Source: Nocardiopsis algeriensis
Lineage (GTDB): Bacteria; Actinomycetota; Actinomycetes; Streptosporangiales; Streptosporangiaceae
DNA: 64,000 nt
NCBI RefSeq assembly: GCF_014203695.1
Contig: NZ_JACHJO010000006.1
Span: 248,001-312,000 of the forward strand
Direction: 5' to 3'
The notes beneath the pieces were generated by a model. The model was not told where the DNA came from. It searched no databases and was given only the letters and a program-made list of their open reading frames with translations. Shown piece after piece: positions 1 through 12,057 of this stretch; positions within the stretch are counted from its first letter, which is position 1, and the number at the start of each line of letters is the position of its first letter. The position numbers were made by a program, and so were the translations under genes.

Positions 1-107
1 CATTTCGCGGATATGGGCGGTTTCGGGGTGTGGAAGCCCCTTCCGCCCGGCAGAAGCACTCGGGTAACCCTGTGCGGCTCGAGAACGACCAAGGGAGGCC
101 GCAGGCC

Positions 108-863
108 GTGAACGTAACGACGAACACCGAACCCGCCATGCACGATTCCGGTTGGAAGCGTGTGATGCTCAAGCTCTCCGGAGAGGCGTTCGCCGGCGGC
201 GGCGGTCTGGGCATCGACACAGAGGTCGTCCAGTACGTGGCCGAGTCCATCGCCGAGGCGGTCTCCGAGGGCATCCAGGTGGCCGTCGTCGTCGGTGGCG
301 GCAACATGTTCCGCGGCGCCCAGCTCACCGAGGGCGGCATCGAGCGGGGCCGCGCGGACTACATGGGCATGCTCGGCACGGTCATCAACTGCCTCGCCCT
401 CCAGGACTTCCTGGAGCGCCTCGGCGTGGACACCCGCGTCCAGACCGCGATCCACATGAGCCAGGTCGCCGAGGCCTACATTCCGCGCCGTGCCGTCCGC
501 CACCTGGAGAAGGGCCGGGTCGTCATCTTCGGCGCCGGTCTCGGCGCACCGTTCTTCTCCACCGACACCACCGCGGCCCAGCGCGCCCTGGAGATCGGGG
601 CCCAGGCTGTCCTCAAGGGCACCCAGGTCGACGGGGTCTACGACTCCGACCCGAGACGCAACCCGGACGCGGTCAAGTTCGACAAGCTCAACTACAACGA
701 GGTCCTCACCCGGGGCCTCAAGGTCATGGACGCCACCGCGGTCAGCCTGTGCATGGACAACGGGCTCCCCATCGTCGTGTTCGACCTGATGAGCCAGGGC
801 AACATCCTGCGCGCCGTCCGCGGTGAGAAGATCGGCACCATCGTCGGTCCGACCTCTGCCTGA
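108..863 (+). CDS. pyrH: UMP kinase (uridylate kinase)
   Basis: Cytoplasmic kinase that phosphorylates UMP to UDP with ATP in pyrimidine nucleotide synthesis. The 251-residue product is of the amino-acid kinase family, with the N-terminal phosphate-binding motif KLSGE (about residues 22-26), the glycine loop [11 protein letters not shown] and a C-terminal DLMSQGN segment typical of bacterial PyrH. I chose GTG at 108 because AAGGGAGG lies about 9 nt upstream. An in-frame ATG lies 10 codons further on (138), so the first ten residues are uncertain. Part of the classic pyrH-frr-cdsA cluster; frr starts 55 nt downstream on the same strand and is probably co-transcribed. The gene upstream (usually tsf) lies outside the window. 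Confidence 0.96.
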   Translation: MNVTTNTEPAMHDSGWKRVMLKLSGEAFAGGGGLGIDTEVVQYVAESIAEAVSEGIQVAVVVGGGNMFRGAQLTEGGIERGRADYMGMLGTVINCLALQDFLERLGVDTRVQTAIHMSQVAEAYIPRRAVRHLEKGRVVIFGAGLGAPFFSTDTTAAQRALEIGAQAVLKGTQVDGVYDSDPRRNPDAVKFDKLNYNEVLTRGLKVMDATAVSLCMDNGLPIVVFDLMSQGNILRAVRGEKIGTIVGPTSA

Positions 864-918
864 TCGGCCGCGCCGAAGCCAGACAAGAACACCACAGCCG
901 AGAACCGGGAGCGCCCCA

Positions 919-1476
919 ATGATCGAAGAGACCCTCCTCGAGGCCGAGGAGAAGATGGAGAAGGCCGTGACCGTCGCGAAGGAGGACTTCGCGACCATTC
1001 GCACGGGCCGTCCGACGCCGGCGACCTTCAACAAGATCACCGCGGACTACTACGGTGCGCAGACGCCGATCAACCAGCTGGCCTCCTTCTCCGTGCCCGA
1101 GCCGCGCATGGTGGTCATCTCACCGTTCGACGTCAGCTCCCGGACCGCGATCGTCAACGCGATCCGCAACAGCGACCTCGGCGTCAACCCCTCCGACGAC
1201 GGCCAGGTCATCCGCGTCGTCTTCCCGGACCTGTCCGAGGAGCGCCGCAAGGAGTACGTGAAGGTCGCGCGGACCAAGGGCGAGGACAGCAAGGTCTCCA
1301 TCCGCAACGTTCGCCGCCGCGCCAAGGACGCCTTCGAGAAGGCCGTGAAGGCGGGCGAGATCGGTGAGGACGAGGCCCACCGGGCCCAGGCCGAGCTGGA
1401 CGAGCTGGCGCAGAAGTACGTGGCCTCCGTCGACGAGCTGCTCAAGCACAAGGAAGCGGAACTGCTCGAGGTCTGA
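919..1476 (+). CDS. frr: Ribosome recycling factor
   Basis: RRF splits the post-termination 70S ribosome together with EF-G and IF3. The 185-residue product has the family's usual length and its typical start ([14 protein letters not shown]), the central RTGRPTPA segment, and the charged helical C-terminal half with RRRAKD and the [14 protein letters not shown] helix. ATG at 919 is preceded by GGGAGCG. It lies directly after pyrH in the same direction, the usual order in actinobacteria. Confidence 0.97.
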   Translation: MIEETLLEAEEKMEKAVTVAKEDFATIRTGRPTPATFNKITADYYGAQTPINQLASFSVPEPRMVVISPFDVSSRTAIVNAIRNSDLGVNPSDDGQVIRVVFPDLSEERRKEYVKVARTKGEDSKVSIRNVRRRAKDAFEKAVKAGEIGEDEAHRAQAELDELAQKYVASVDELLKHKEAELLEV

Positions 1477-1566
1477 GGTGTGCCCTTGCCGAGGGCGGCC
1501 CGGCGGTCGGCGGTCGTACCTGTCCGCCATCCACCGCCCCCGAGGGGGCACCGGCCTGGCGGCCGC

Positions 1567-1741
1567 AGTACTTTTTGGGTGCTTTCGCATCCCTCGGCGG
1601 GCCGAGACGCCCGTGGGCGGCCGCCCGGACGATCTCCTGCGAGCCGGAGTGCCCAGCCGGTCGGCTGTACGGGCGCATCCGGTACCGCGGGAGGCAGCCC
1701 GGCGGCCGCGCCGCCGAAATGATCCAAGGAACAGGGCCTAG
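1567..1741. mobile_element. Decayed MITE-like element (copy 1) abutting cdsA
   Basis: The right end (about 1709-1741), read on the minus strand, begins CTAGGCCCTGTTCCTTGGAT and continues CATTTCGG. It matches the end of the element at 27124-27237 over roughly 28 bases. A decayed partner end is plausible at about 1570-1590, where TTTTTGGGTGCTTTCG matches TTTTTGGATCATCTCG at 12 of 16 positions. No transposase is encoded, so this looks like a non-autonomous remnant, with ends resembling those of IS5-type elements (inference). Its last base is 1 nt before the cdsA GTG, and its AAGGA (1726-1730) is the only Shine-Dalgarno-like sequence for that gene. The left boundary is approximate. Confidence 0.5.
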
Positions 1742-1742
1742 C

Positions 1743-2672
1743 GTGACGACACCTTCCAGCGGCTCCGGAGGCCACGACCGTTCGCCGGAGCACAGATCCG
1801 ACGAGGCCGGGCCCGGCAGCACCGGTTCCGAACCGCGCTTCGTGCTGCACAAACCAGGGGGCGAGCCGGTCCGGACCGGACGCAACCTCCCGGTGGCCAT
1901 CGCCAGCGGCTGCGTCCTGGGCGCGCTCGTCTTCTTCTCGATCTTCCCCTACCCGGCGCTGTTCACGCTCATCTGCTCCGCCGCGGTGCTGATCGGGATG
2001 CGCGAGGTCAACCGGGCCTTCGCGAGCAAGGGCATGGACGTGGCCGTGGTCCCCCTGGCGGTGGGCGGCGTCGCCATGCAGGCCGCCGCCTACTTCGGGG
2101 GAACCGAGTGGCTGCTGGGCACCGCGGCGCTCACCGCGGTGGTCTCCCTCGCGTGGCGGCTCCGGGGCGGCACCGAGGGGTTCGTCGCCGACGTCTCGGC
2201 AAGCATGTTCACCCTGGTCTACCTGCCGTTCCTGCTCTCCACCTGGATGCTCCTCGTCGCCCATCCCGAGGAGGGCCAGTTCCGGCTGGTCACCTTCATC
2301 GTCGTGACCATCTCCAGCGACATCGGCGGTTACTTCGCCGGAATCCTGCTGGGACGGCACAAGATGGCACCGGTGATCAGCCCGAACAAGACCTGGGAGG
2401 GCTTCGGCGGCTCCGTGCTCGGCTGCTGCCTGGCCGGCGCGCTGTGCGTCACGCTGATGCTGGACGGGCCGTGGTGGGTCGGTGTGGTCCTCGGCCTCGC
2501 GGTGGTGCTGGCCGCCACCGTCGGAGACCTCATCGAGTCGCTGTTCAAGCGCGACCTGGGGATCAAGGACATGGGCCGGTTCATGCCGGGCCACGGCGGC
2601 CTCATGGACCGTGTGGACTCCCTCCTCATCGCCGGTCCCGTGGTCTGGATCGTGCTCACCCTCCTGCTCTGA
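1743..2672 (+). CDS. cdsA: Phosphatidate cytidylyltransferase
   Basis: Integral membrane enzyme that makes CDP-diacylglycerol from phosphatidate and CTP, the precursor of phosphatidylinositol, phosphatidylglycerol and cardiolipin. The 309-residue product has a hydrophilic N-terminal extension of about 50 residues, then multiple membrane segments and the family signature near the C-terminus (KRDLGIKDMGRFMPGHGG, then DRVDSLL). Internal SDIGGYFAG and SPNKTWEGF motifs are also conserved in CdsA. Start chosen as GTG at 1743; AAGGA lies 12 nt upstream inside a MITE-like repeat end, so translation initiation may depend on that element. An extension of this frame further upstream is possible but has no family support. 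Confidence 0.94.
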   Translation: MTTPSSGSGGHDRSPEHRSDEAGPGSTGSEPRFVLHKPGGEPVRTGRNLPVAIASGCVLGALVFFSIFPYPALFTLICSAAVLIGMREVNRAFASKGMDVAVVPLAVGGVAMQAAAYFGGTEWLLGTAALTAVVSLAWRLRGGTEGFVADVSASMFTLVYLPFLLSTWMLLVAHPEEGQFRLVTFIVVTISSDIGGYFAGILLGRHKMAPVISPNKTWEGFGGSVLGCCLAGALCVTLMLDGPWWVGVVLGLAVVLAATVGDLIESLFKRDLGIKDMGRFMPGHGGLMDRVDSLLIAGPVVWIVLTLLL

Positions 2673-2763
2673 GCCCCTGGACCCCGGCCCGGGGCGGCGG
2701 CCCGTCCGGCCGCCGCCCCGGGCCGTTTCCGTCCGGCCGCCGCGGCACGGTTACCCTCGACGG

Positions 2764-3942
2764 GTGGACGAACCGCTGATCGAACGAATGCGCGCGTACG
2801 GCGAGACGGTCTTCGCCGAGATGACGCGGCTGGCGACGGAGACCGGGGCGGTCAACCTGGGACAGGGCTTCCCCGACACCGACGGTCCCGCCTCCCTCCT
2901 GGAGGCCGCGGCCCGGCACATCCGCGAGGGGGTGAACCAGTACCCGCCCGGTCCGGGGCACCCGGAGCTGCGCCGGGCGGTCAGCCGCTACCGGGCGCGC
3001 CACTACGGCACCGAGTACGACCCGGACACCGAGGTCCATGCCACCGTCGGCGCCACGGCGGGGATCGCGGCGGCGCTCCTGGCGCTGGTGGACCGCGGCG
3101 ACGAGGTCGTCGTCTTCGAGCCGATGTACGACTCCTACGCCGCGATGATCACCCTCGCGGGCGGAGTGCGCCGCCCGGTGATGCTGCGGCCGGATCCCGC
3201 GACAGGGCGGTTCACCTTCGACCCCGCGGAACTGCGCGCCGCCGTGGGGCCGCGCACCCGCATGGTGCTGGTGAACACGCCGCACAACCCCACCGGGACG
3301 GTGTTCACCGCAGAGGAGCTGGAGCACGTCGCCGCGGTCTGCCGTGAGCACGACCTCATCGCGTTCACCGACGAGGTGTACGAGTTCCTGGCCTTCGACG
3401 GCAGGCCCCACGTCCCGCTCGCCTCCCTGCCCGGAATGCGCGAGCGGACCCTGACCGCCTCGTCGGCGGGCAAGATGTTCGCCGTCACCGGCTGGAAGAC
3501 GGGCTGGGTGACGGGCCCCGAGCCGCTGGTCGGCGCCGTGCGCAGGGTCAACCAGTTCCTGACCTTCTCCGCGAACGGGGCCCTCCAGCTCGCCGTCGCC
3601 GAGGCCCTCGACACCCAGGGGGAGTGGGTCGCCGCCCAGCGCGACACCTTGCGGGGCAAGCGCGACCGCCTCGCCGCGGGGCTGGCGGACGCGGGCTTCG
3701 ACGTGGGCGTGTGCGAGGGCACCTACTTCGTCATGGCCGACATCCGGCCCCTGGGCCGTACCGACGGCGTCGAGCTCGCCCGGGCGCTGCCCCGGGAAGC
3801 GGGTGTCGCCGCGATTCCGGCGCAGGTCTTCTACGACCGGCAGGAGGAGGGCGCGCACCTGCTCCGCTTCGCCTTCTGCAAGGAGGACGCCGTCCTGGAC
3901 GAGGCCGTCGCGCGCCTGAGCGCCTGGCACGGCAAGACATGA
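2764..3942 (+). CDS. PLP-dependent class I/II aminotransferase (DapC/KAT-like)
   Basis: The 392-residue fold-type I aminotransferase has the N-terminal NLGQGFPD motif, the PLP-stabilising NTPHNPTG motif and the Schiff-base lysine in SSAGKMFAVTGWK, with the phosphate-binding GWKTGW nearby. This pattern is shared by N-succinyldiaminopimelate aminotransferase (DapC) and kynurenine/methionine aminotransferases (YbdL), so the substrate cannot be fixed from sequence. GTG at 2764 was chosen because TACCCT (2752-2757) sits 6 nt upstream, the spacing expected of a -10 box for a leaderless mRNA, and no Shine-Dalgarno is visible. It lies 91 nt after cdsA and is followed by a strong palindromic terminator. 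Confidence 0.88.
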   Translation: MDEPLIERMRAYGETVFAEMTRLATETGAVNLGQGFPDTDGPASLLEAAARHIREGVNQYPPGPGHPELRRAVSRYRARHYGTEYDPDTEVHATVGATAGIAAALLALVDRGDEVVVFEPMYDSYAAMITLAGGVRRPVMLRPDPATGRFTFDPAELRAAVGPRTRMVLVNTPHNPTGTVFTAEELEHVAAVCREHDLIAFTDEVYEFLAFDGRPHVPLASLPGMRERTLTASSAGKMFAVTGWKTGWVTGPEPLVGAVRRVNQFLTFSANGALQLAVAEALDTQGEWVAAQRDTLRGKRDRLAAGLADAGFDVGVCEGTYFVMADIRPLGRTDGVELARALPREAGVAAIPAQVFYDRQEEGAHLLRFAFCKEDAVLDEAVARLSAWHGKT

Positions 3943-3946
3943 GAGA

Positions 3947-3970
3947 GGCCCCCGGAGCGCTCCGGGGGCC
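3947..3970. terminator. Bidirectional palindromic terminator
   Basis: A perfect 24-nt self-complementary sequence (GGCCCCCGGAGC and its complement) lies between the convergent aminotransferase gene and glgB. It probably ends transcription from both sides. It lacks a long T tract, as is common in actinobacteria. Confidence 0.75.
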
Positions 3971-3989
3971 GACATCCGAGTTGTACGGT

Positions 3990-6353
3990 CTAGTTCTCGG
4001 GCTCCAGCCACACCGCGCCCAGCGGTGGCAGGGTGATCTCCGCCGAGTACGGCTGCCAGTGCCACTCCCGCTCCTGGGCCTCCACATGGGCCGGCGCGGG
4101 GTGGTCCGAGCCGCCGAAGCGGGACTCGTCGGTGTTGAGCACGGTGTTCCAACGCCCCTCGGAGGGGAGGCCGATCCGCCAGCCCGTACGCGGCACGGGT
4201 GAGAAGTTCACCGCACAGGCCAGCGCCGACCCGTCCTCGCCGTGGCGCAGGTACGACAGGGTGTTGCCCTGGCGGTCACCGCCGTCGAGCCAGCGGAAGC
4301 CCGCCGGGTCGGTGTCCAGCGACCACAGCGCCGGACGCGGGCGGTACAGGTCGTTGAGCGTCCTGACCAGCCGCTGCATGCCCGAGTGGTGGTCGAACTG
4401 CAGCAGCCACCACGGCACGCCCTCCCGGTGCGACCACTCGTCGCCCTGGGCGATCTCGCCGCCCATGAACAGCAGCTGCTTGCCCGGGTGCGACCACATG
4501 AACGCGAGCAGGGCCCGCAGGTTGGCCGCCCGCTGCCACTCGTCGCCCGGGAACTTGTTGAGTAGCGACTGCTTGCCGTGCACCACCTCGTCGTGCGACA
4601 GCGGCAGCACGTAGTTCTCGCTGTAGGCGTACACCATCGAGAACGTGAGCTCGTCGTGGTGGTACTGCCGGTGGATCGGCTCCTTCTTGACGTACTCCAG
4701 GGTGTCGTGCATCCACCCCATGTTCCACTTGAGGCCGAAGCCCAGCCCCCCGTGGTCCACCGGCCGTGTCACCCCCGGGTAGGCGGTGGACTCCTCGGCG
4801 ATCATCACCACGTCCGGGTTGCGCCGGTAGACGGTGCTGTTGAGTTCCTTGAGGAAGCTGATCGCCTCCAGGTTCTCCCGGCCGCCGAACATGTTCGGCT
4901 CCCACTGGCCGTACTCGCGGGAGTAGTCCAGGTAGATCATCGACGCGACCGCGTCCACGCGCAGCCCGTCGATGTGGAACTCCTCCAGCCAGTACAGAGC
5001 GTTGGCCACCAGGAAGTTGCGCACCTCGGTACGGCCGTAGTTGAAGATGAGCGTCCCCCAGTCGGGGTGCTCGCCCCGGCGCGGGTCGGGGTGCTCGTAG
5101 AGCGCGGACCCGTCGAAGCGGGCCAGCGCCCAGTCGTCCTTGGGGAAGTGGGCGGGGACCCAGTCCAGCAGGACGCCGATCCCCGCCCGGTGCAGGGCGT
5201 CGACGAGGTGCCGGAACTCGTCGGGCGACCCGAACCGCGGCGTCGGCGCGTAGTAGGAGGTCACCTGGTAGCCCCACGAGCCGTCGTAGGGGTGTCCTGC
5301 CACGGGCAGGAACTCCACGTGGGTGAAGCCCGCCTCGGTGACGTACTCGACCAGCTGCTCGGCCAGCTCCATGTAGCCGAGGCCGGGCCGCCAGGACCCC
5401 AGGTGCACCTCGTAGATGCTCATCGGCGCCTTGTGCGGCTCCACACCCTTGCGCTCGGCCATCCACTCCTGGTCGCTCCACACGTAGGAGGAGGCGGTCA
5501 CCACGGAGGCCGTCTGCGGCGGCACCTGTGTCCGGCGCGCCATCGGGTCGGCCTTGTCGCGCCAGTGGCCGTCGGAGCCCAGCACCTGGAACTTGTAGAG
5601 GTCTCCCTCGCCGACACCGGGGACGAACAGCTCCCACACCCCGCTGGAGCCCAGGCTCCGCATCGGGTGGCCGACCCCGTTCCAGTAGTTGAAGTCGCCG
5701 ATGAGCCGCACGCCGCGCGCGTCGGGGGCCCACACGGAGAAGGAGGTGCCGGCCACCTCGCCGATCGGGGTCTCCTCCTCGCGGACGTGCGCGCCCAGGG
5801 CGCGCCACAGCTCCTCGTGGCGGCCCTCGCCGATCAGGTGCAGGTCCAGCTCGCCCACGGTGGGGAGGAAGCGGTACGGGTCGGCGGTGATGTGCTCGGG
5901 ACCGCCGGCCTCGTAGCGCGCGGCGATCCGGTAGTCGCAGGAGGGGCCGAGCCGCTTCTTGGGGACCTTCGCGCCGAACACACCCCGGTGCAGGTGCTTC
6001 AGGGGGACCCGGCCGCCGTCGGCGAGGACGGCGTGGACCTCCAGCGCGCCCGGGCGCAGGGCGCGCACGACGGTGCCCCGCCCCTCGGGGTGGACACCCA
6101 GCAGTGAGTGGGGGTCGTGGTGGTGCCCGTCGACCAGCCGGTCCAGTGCGTCGGTCAGCTCGGGTCCGGGGCCCGTGCGCGGGGTTCCGGACCTGCCGGT
6201 GCTTCCCGTGCTCTTGCCGGCCGCCGTGCTTTTCTCGGCCGCGGTGCTTTTTCCGGTCGCGGTGCTTCTGCTGGTTGCTGTGTTCTTCCTGGTTTTCGTG
6301 TTCTTCCCGGTGTCGCTGGCGCGGGGACGGTTGTCGCGGCGAGGCGAGGACAA
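3990..6353 (-). CDS. glgB: 1,4-alpha-glucan branching enzyme
   Basis: Introduces alpha-1,6 branches into the alpha-glucan made by GlgE. After an unusual N-terminal tail it has the GlgB N-domain, a CBM48 module ([19 protein letters not shown]) and a GH13 catalytic barrel with [32 protein letters not shown] (nucleophile Asp), AEEST (acid/base Glu) and [10 protein letters not shown]. The frame is open from the preceding mak gene, but the only usable start is TTG at 6353 with GGAG 5 nt upstream, giving 787 residues against the usual 730 or so. The extra 50-60 residues are rich in Lys, Thr, Ser and Ala ([15 protein letters not shown]). Last gene of the glgE-treS-mak-glgB run, 80 nt after mak. Confidence 0.93.
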   Translation of the reverse strand: MSSPRRDNRPRASDTGKNTKTRKNTATSRSTATGKSTAAEKSTAAGKSTGSTGRSGTPRTGPGPELTDALDRLVDGHHHDPHSLLGVHPEGRGTVVRALRPGALEVHAVLADGGRVPLKHLHRGVFGAKVPKKRLGPSCDYRIAARYEAGGPEHITADPYRFLPTVGELDLHLIGEGRHEELWRALGAHVREEETPIGEVAGTSFSVWAPDARGVRLIGDFNYWNGVGHPMRSLGSSGVWELFVPGVGEGDLYKFQVLGSDGHWRDKADPMARRTQVPPQTASVVTASSYVWSDQEWMAERKGVEPHKAPMSIYEVHLGSWRPGLGYMELAEQLVEYVTEAGFTHVEFLPVAGHPYDGSWGYQVTSYYAPTPRFGSPDEFRHLVDALHRAGIGVLLDWVPAHFPKDDWALARFDGSALYEHPDPRRGEHPDWGTLIFNYGRTEVRNFLVANALYWLEEFHIDGLRVDAVASMIYLDYSREYGQWEPNMFGGRENLEAISFLKELNSTVYRRNPDVVMIAEESTAYPGVTRPVDHGGLGFGLKWNMGWMHDTLEYVKKEPIHRQYHHDELTFSMVYAYSENYVLPLSHDEVVHGKQSLLNKFPGDEWQRAANLRALLAFMWSHPGKQLLFMGGEIAQGDEWSHREGVPWWLLQFDHHSGMQRLVRTLNDLYRPRPALWSLDTDPAGFRWLDGGDRQGNTLSYLRHGEDGSALACAVNFSPVPRTGWRIGLPSEGRWNTVLNTDESRFGGSDHPAPAHVEAQEREWHWQPYSAEITLPPLGAVWLEPEN

Positions 6354-6433
6354 AGCGGCTCCGTAGTACTCGTGGATCGGACAAGAGATGGTGGGGTGCG
6401 GGGCCGCCCGGCATCGGCGGCCCCGCGGCCGGG

Positions 6434-7819
6434 TCAGCGGGCGGCGGGCGGCACGGAGACCGCCGTGGCGATGGACTCCAACGGGACCCGCAGCCAGTTG
6501 GGCCGGTTCCTGGCCTCGTACAGGACCTCGTACACGGCCTTGTCGAACTCGAACGCCCGCAGCACGGCCAGGTGCTTCTCCGGGTCGGCGCCGCCGCCGT
6601 CGGCGTACCCCCGGCAGAAGGCCTCCCGGTTGTGCCGGGCCCAGGACCGGGCGGCCCACTCCAGACCCGGGTCGCTCGGGTGGTCGACCAGCAGGTATCC
6701 GGCGGCGTAGTCGAAGGAGCGCAGCATCCCGGCCACGTCCCTCAGCGGGCTCGACAGCCGCTGGCGTTCGCGGACGGGGACGGTGGGCTCGCCCTCGAAG
6801 TCCAGCAGCACCCATCCCCCGGCTCCGGTGCGGATCACCTGGCCCAGGTGGTAGTCGCCGTGGATGCGCTGTATCGGCAAGGGCTCGTCGACCTGGGAGA
6901 AGTCGGCGTAGGCCTCCATGACCAGGTGCGCGTAGTCGGCCAGCTCCGGAACCTCGGCGCTGGCCATCGCCAGGCGCTCCACCATCGCGTCCGCCAGTTC
7001 GGCCACGGCCGTCGGTGACAGCACGTCCGTGGGCAGGGCCTTGGCCAGTGAGCGGTGCACCTCCGCCGTGGTGCGGCCGAGCAGGGCCGCCTCCTCGGTG
7101 AAGGCCGACTGGCGCTCCGGCCCGGTCCCCTCCAGCAGGGCCCACACGTTGGTGGTGGCCAGCACCCAGCCGTCCATGGCGCCGGGAATGTAGGTCTGGA
7201 GCATGGCCAGGGTGGTCGGGGCGGCGTATCCGGGCAGGTCGGCCTCGATCCAGCCGCACGGCCGGGCCACGTAGGGCGATCCGGACAGGGCGCAGTTGAG
7301 CTCCAGGTCGGGGTTGGGGCCGGGCCACAGCCGCCGGAAGGTCTTCAGCACGTAGTCCTCGCCGAAGACCAGTGACGTGTTGGACTGCTCGCCGGTGAGC
7401 ATCCGACCGGCCGCCCCCGTGCGGATGCGCTCGCCCGGCAGTGTCCGGAACCGGACCTGCCCGTTGCCGCCGGGAGAGGCGAACCGCTCCAGCAGCATGC
7501 CGGTCAGGTCCCCGTCGCAGGCGGCGTCGTAGATCACCCGTTGGCGCTTGCCCGACACCGGGCACACGCCGATGGCGGCGCGGGCCAGGTCCGGGGGCAG
7601 CGAGCGCGGTGCGCGCGACCCCAGCAGCACCTGGTAGCGGGAGCTGCGGCCGCGCTGGCCGGAGCGGACGACGAGCAGGTGCAGGTCGGGGCCGTCGGGT
7701 CCGGCCGACGCCAGGGTGTGGAAGTTCTCGACCCGGATCTGCTGGATCGGGATCCCCTTGCCGGAGAACCAGCGCTGGCGGGGCAGCCAGACCGCGATGA
7801 GCTCTTCGAGTTGGGACAT
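6434..7819 (-). CDS. mak: Maltokinase (Pep2/Mak)
   Basis: Phosphorylates maltose at C1 with ATP to give maltose 1-phosphate, the donor used by GlgE. The 461-residue product matches the family: an N-terminal cap beginning [13 protein letters not shown], then an aminoglycoside-phosphotransferase-like kinase domain with the catalytic [10 protein letters not shown] motif and the metal-binding LLDFEGEP motif. In many actinobacteria Mak is fused or adjacent to TreS, and here its ATG lies 1 nt after the treS TGA, indicating translational coupling. Gene order and complex formation with TreS (known for mycobacteria) support the assignment. Confidence 0.94.
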   Translation of the reverse strand: MSQLEELIAVWLPRQRWFSGKGIPIQQIRVENFHTLASAGPDGPDLHLLVVRSGQRGRSSRYQVLLGSRAPRSLPPDLARAAIGVCPVSGKRQRVIYDAACDGDLTGMLLERFASPGGNGQVRFRTLPGERIRTGAAGRMLTGEQSNTSLVFGEDYVLKTFRRLWPGPNPDLELNCALSGSPYVARPCGWIEADLPGYAAPTTLAMLQTYIPGAMDGWVLATTNVWALLEGTGPERQSAFTEEAALLGRTTAEVHRSLAKALPTDVLSPTAVAELADAMVERLAMASAEVPELADYAHLVMEAYADFSQVDEPLPIQRIHGDYHLGQVIRTGAGGWVLLDFEGEPTVPVRERQRLSSPLRDVAGMLRSFDYAAGYLLVDHPSDPGLEWAARSWARHNREAFCRGYADGGGADPEKHLAVLRAFEFDKAVYEVLYEARNRPNWLRVPLESIATAVSVPPAAR

Positions 7820-7820
7820 G

Positions 7821-9731
<1,911 letters not shown>

Positions 9732-9836
9732 CTGCTGCTCCCCACCAAGAATGTTCGGCATCGTGTCAACGGGCGTCTCGGACGCGGGTCGGGGCGGGGT
9801 GCCGGCCGAGGCCTCGCACCGGGCCCCGCCCGGCTG

Positions 9837-11807
9837 CTATCTGCCGCTGAGGGTGAACACGTGTGCGGGCCCGGTCGCGGGGTCGAGACGGACGTAGTTG
9901 TGTGCGCCCCAGGTGTAGGAGCGGCCGGTCAGCTCGTCGGTCACCTCGATTTCCTCCTCCCATGCGCGGCCGATGGACGGCAGATCCAGGTGCACCGTCG
10001 CCTCGCGGGCGTGGTGCGGGTCGAGGTTGACGACCGCGACGACGGTGTCGCCGGGATCGCCGGGTCCGGTACCGGGGCTGTGCTTGGAGAAGCAGATCAA
10101 CTCGGGCCGGTCCACGTGGTGGAAGCGCAGGTTGCGCAGCTCCTGGAGGGCGGGGTGCGCGCGGCGCAGGTGGTTGAGCCGGGTGATGAGCCCGCTGATG
10201 GTCCGGCCGGAGGCCTCGGCGGCGGCCCAGTCCCGCGGGCGGTACTGGTACTTCTCCGAGTCCAGGTACTCCTCGCTGCCGGGGTGCGCCGGCGTGTTCT
10301 CGCACAGCTCGAAGCCCGAGTAGATGCCCCAGGTCGGGGAGAGCAGCGCGGCCAGGACGGCACGCGCCTCGAAGGCGGGGCGGCCGCCGTCCTGGAGGTA
10401 GGCGTGCAGGATGTCGGGGGTGTTGGCGAACAGGTTGGGCCGCAGGTAGTGGGCGGTCTCCCGGCTCAGCTCGGTGAGGTACCCCTCCAGCTCCTCCTTG
10501 CTGTTGCGCCAGGTGAAGTAGGTGTAGGACTGGTGGAAGCCGATCTTGGCCAGGGTGCGCATCATGGCGGGACGGGTGAAGGCCTCGGCCAGGAAGAGGA
10601 CGTCGGGGTGGCGGTCGGCGACGTCGGCCAGGAGCCGTTCCCAGAACACCACGGGCTTGGTGTGCGGGTTGTCCACGCGGAAGATCCGGACGCCGTGGTC
10701 GATCCAGTGCTGGACCACCCTCCGGATCGCCTTGTAGAGGCCCTCGAAGTCGTTGTCGAAGTTGAGGGGATAGATGTCCTGGTACTTCTTGGGCGGGTTC
10801 TCGGCGTAGGCGATGGAGCCGTCGGCCCGCTCGGTGAACCACTCGGGATGCTGTTCCACCCACGGGTGGTCGGGCGAGCACTGCAGGGCCAGGTCGAGGG
10901 CGATCTCCATGCCGTGTTCGCGGGCCTCGGCGACGAACGCGTCGAAGTCGGCGATGGTGCCCAGATCCGGGTGGACGGCGTCGTGGCCTCCGTCGGCCGA
11001 TCCGATGGCCCATACCGAGCCGGGCTCGCCGGGGCCCGCGGTGAGGGAGTTGTTGGCGCCCTTGCGGTGGGTGGTGCCCACGGGGTGGATCGGCGGCAGG
11101 TAGACGACGTCGAAGCCCATGTCGGCGATGGCGGGCAGGCGCTTGGCCGCGGTGGCGAAGGTGCCCGAGCGCTCCTCGCCCGGGGCGGTGCCGAGCTGGG
11201 CGCCCTCGGAGCGGGGAAAGAACTCGTACCAGGAGCCGAAGAGCGCACGGGTCCGGTGGACGGCCACAGCGGTTCGCCGGGACCGGGTGACGAGCTCGCG
11301 GAGGGGGTTGCGCTCCATCTCGGCGCGCACCTCCGGGGCGAGTGCGGCGGCCAGGCGCCCCGCTGGGGGCAGGGAGCGGTCGCGCAGGGCGGCGGCGGCC
11401 CTCTTGAGGACGGGGCTCCGGGGAACGCGGCGGGCGGCCCGGGCGAGCAGGCGGGCGCCCTCCTCCAGTACGACCTCGGTGTCCTGGTCCAGGGGGATCT
11501 TGATCTCGGCGGTCCGGCGCCAGGTGCTGAAGGGGTCGCTCCAGGACTCGACGGAGAAGGACCACCTCCCCTCGGAGGGGAAGCTGATCTCGGCCTCGTG
11601 GCGGTCGGTTCCGGGCGCCCGCTCGTGCATGCGCACGAGTTGCTCCCGGCGCCCGCTCGGAGAGTGGAGCACGACCCCCGCCGCGAGGGATTCGTGGCCC
11701 TCGCGGATGACTGTCGCTCCCACGGTGAAGCGTTCTCCGGGGACGGCTTTCACCGGGCCGAGATCGTTGTCTGGAGAGATGTCGATGATGGGCAGGCGTC
11801 CGATCAC
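9837..11807 (-). CDS. glgE: Alpha-1,4-glucan:maltose-1-phosphate maltosyltransferase
   Basis: GlgE transfers maltosyl units from maltose 1-phosphate to the non-reducing end of alpha-glucan. The 656-residue GH13_3 protein has the N-terminal beta-domain and helical insert of the family. Its barrel carries MGFDVVYLPPIHPVG, IALDLALQCSPDHPWV, IFRVDNPHTKP (nucleophile Asp), LFLAEAFTRP (acid/base Glu) and YTYFTWRNSKEEL. Start is GTG at 11807; no strong Shine-Dalgarno is visible and a stop lies just upstream in frame. First gene of the minus-strand glgE-treS-mak-glgB run, so the 0.7 kb gap upstream is expected to hold its promoter. Confidence 0.95.
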   Translation of the reverse strand: MIGRLPIIDISPDNDLGPVKAVPGERFTVGATVIREGHESLAAGVVLHSPSGRREQLVRMHERAPGTDRHEAEISFPSEGRWSFSVESWSDPFSTWRRTAEIKIPLDQDTEVVLEEGARLLARAARRVPRSPVLKRAAAALRDRSLPPAGRLAAALAPEVRAEMERNPLRELVTRSRRTAVAVHRTRALFGSWYEFFPRSEGAQLGTAPGEERSGTFATAAKRLPAIADMGFDVVYLPPIHPVGTTHRKGANNSLTAGPGEPGSVWAIGSADGGHDAVHPDLGTIADFDAFVAEAREHGMEIALDLALQCSPDHPWVEQHPEWFTERADGSIAYAENPPKKYQDIYPLNFDNDFEGLYKAIRRVVQHWIDHGVRIFRVDNPHTKPVVFWERLLADVADRHPDVLFLAEAFTRPAMMRTLAKIGFHQSYTYFTWRNSKEELEGYLTELSRETAHYLRPNLFANTPDILHAYLQDGGRPAFEARAVLAALLSPTWGIYSGFELCENTPAHPGSEEYLDSEKYQYRPRDWAAAEASGRTISGLITRLNHLRRAHPALQELRNLRFHHVDRPELICFSKHSPGTGPGDPGDTVVAVVNLDPHHAREATVHLDLPSIGRAWEEEIEVTDELTGRSYTWGAHNYVRLDPATGPAHVFTLSGR

Positions 11808-12011
11808 TGGCTACACCATTGTCTTGATATGGGCGTTTTGAGAAGACTTTTGTTTTACGGCAGGAGGAAATGGCCCGGTTCTCGCGCTGGGCAATGCGAA
11901 GTCGACGAAGAGGCCGAACTCGAGCTGTCCGGATTTCGCCTTCGGTGCGTTCCGCTGTCTATCGTCTGCCCTCTCTCGGTGTTTGGCGGAGTGTCGAGGC
12001 CGGGAAATTTA

Positions 12012-12027
12012 TGTGATACTCATCACA
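12012..12027. promoter_or_regulatory. Crp/FNR-type binding palindrome
   Basis: TGTGATACTCATCACA matches the TGTGA-N6-TCACA Crp consensus perfectly. It lies 205 bp upstream of the glgE start in an A/T-rich gap, so it may control glycogen/trehalose genes (minus) or the divergent PBP gene. Binding is inferred, not shown. Confidence 0.6.
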
Positions 12028-12057
12028 CTGTTCGGCGAGGTAAAAACTTGACATTTG

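Noticed and set aside
1536-1549. GCCCCCGAGGGGGC as a terminator after frr
   Set aside because: The loop would be only 2 nt, so a stable terminator hairpin is unlikely as drawn.
1559-1709. Three GCGGCCGC sites within 150 bp upstream of cdsA
   Set aside because: Expected to arise in very GC-rich repeated DNA; no function can be claimed.
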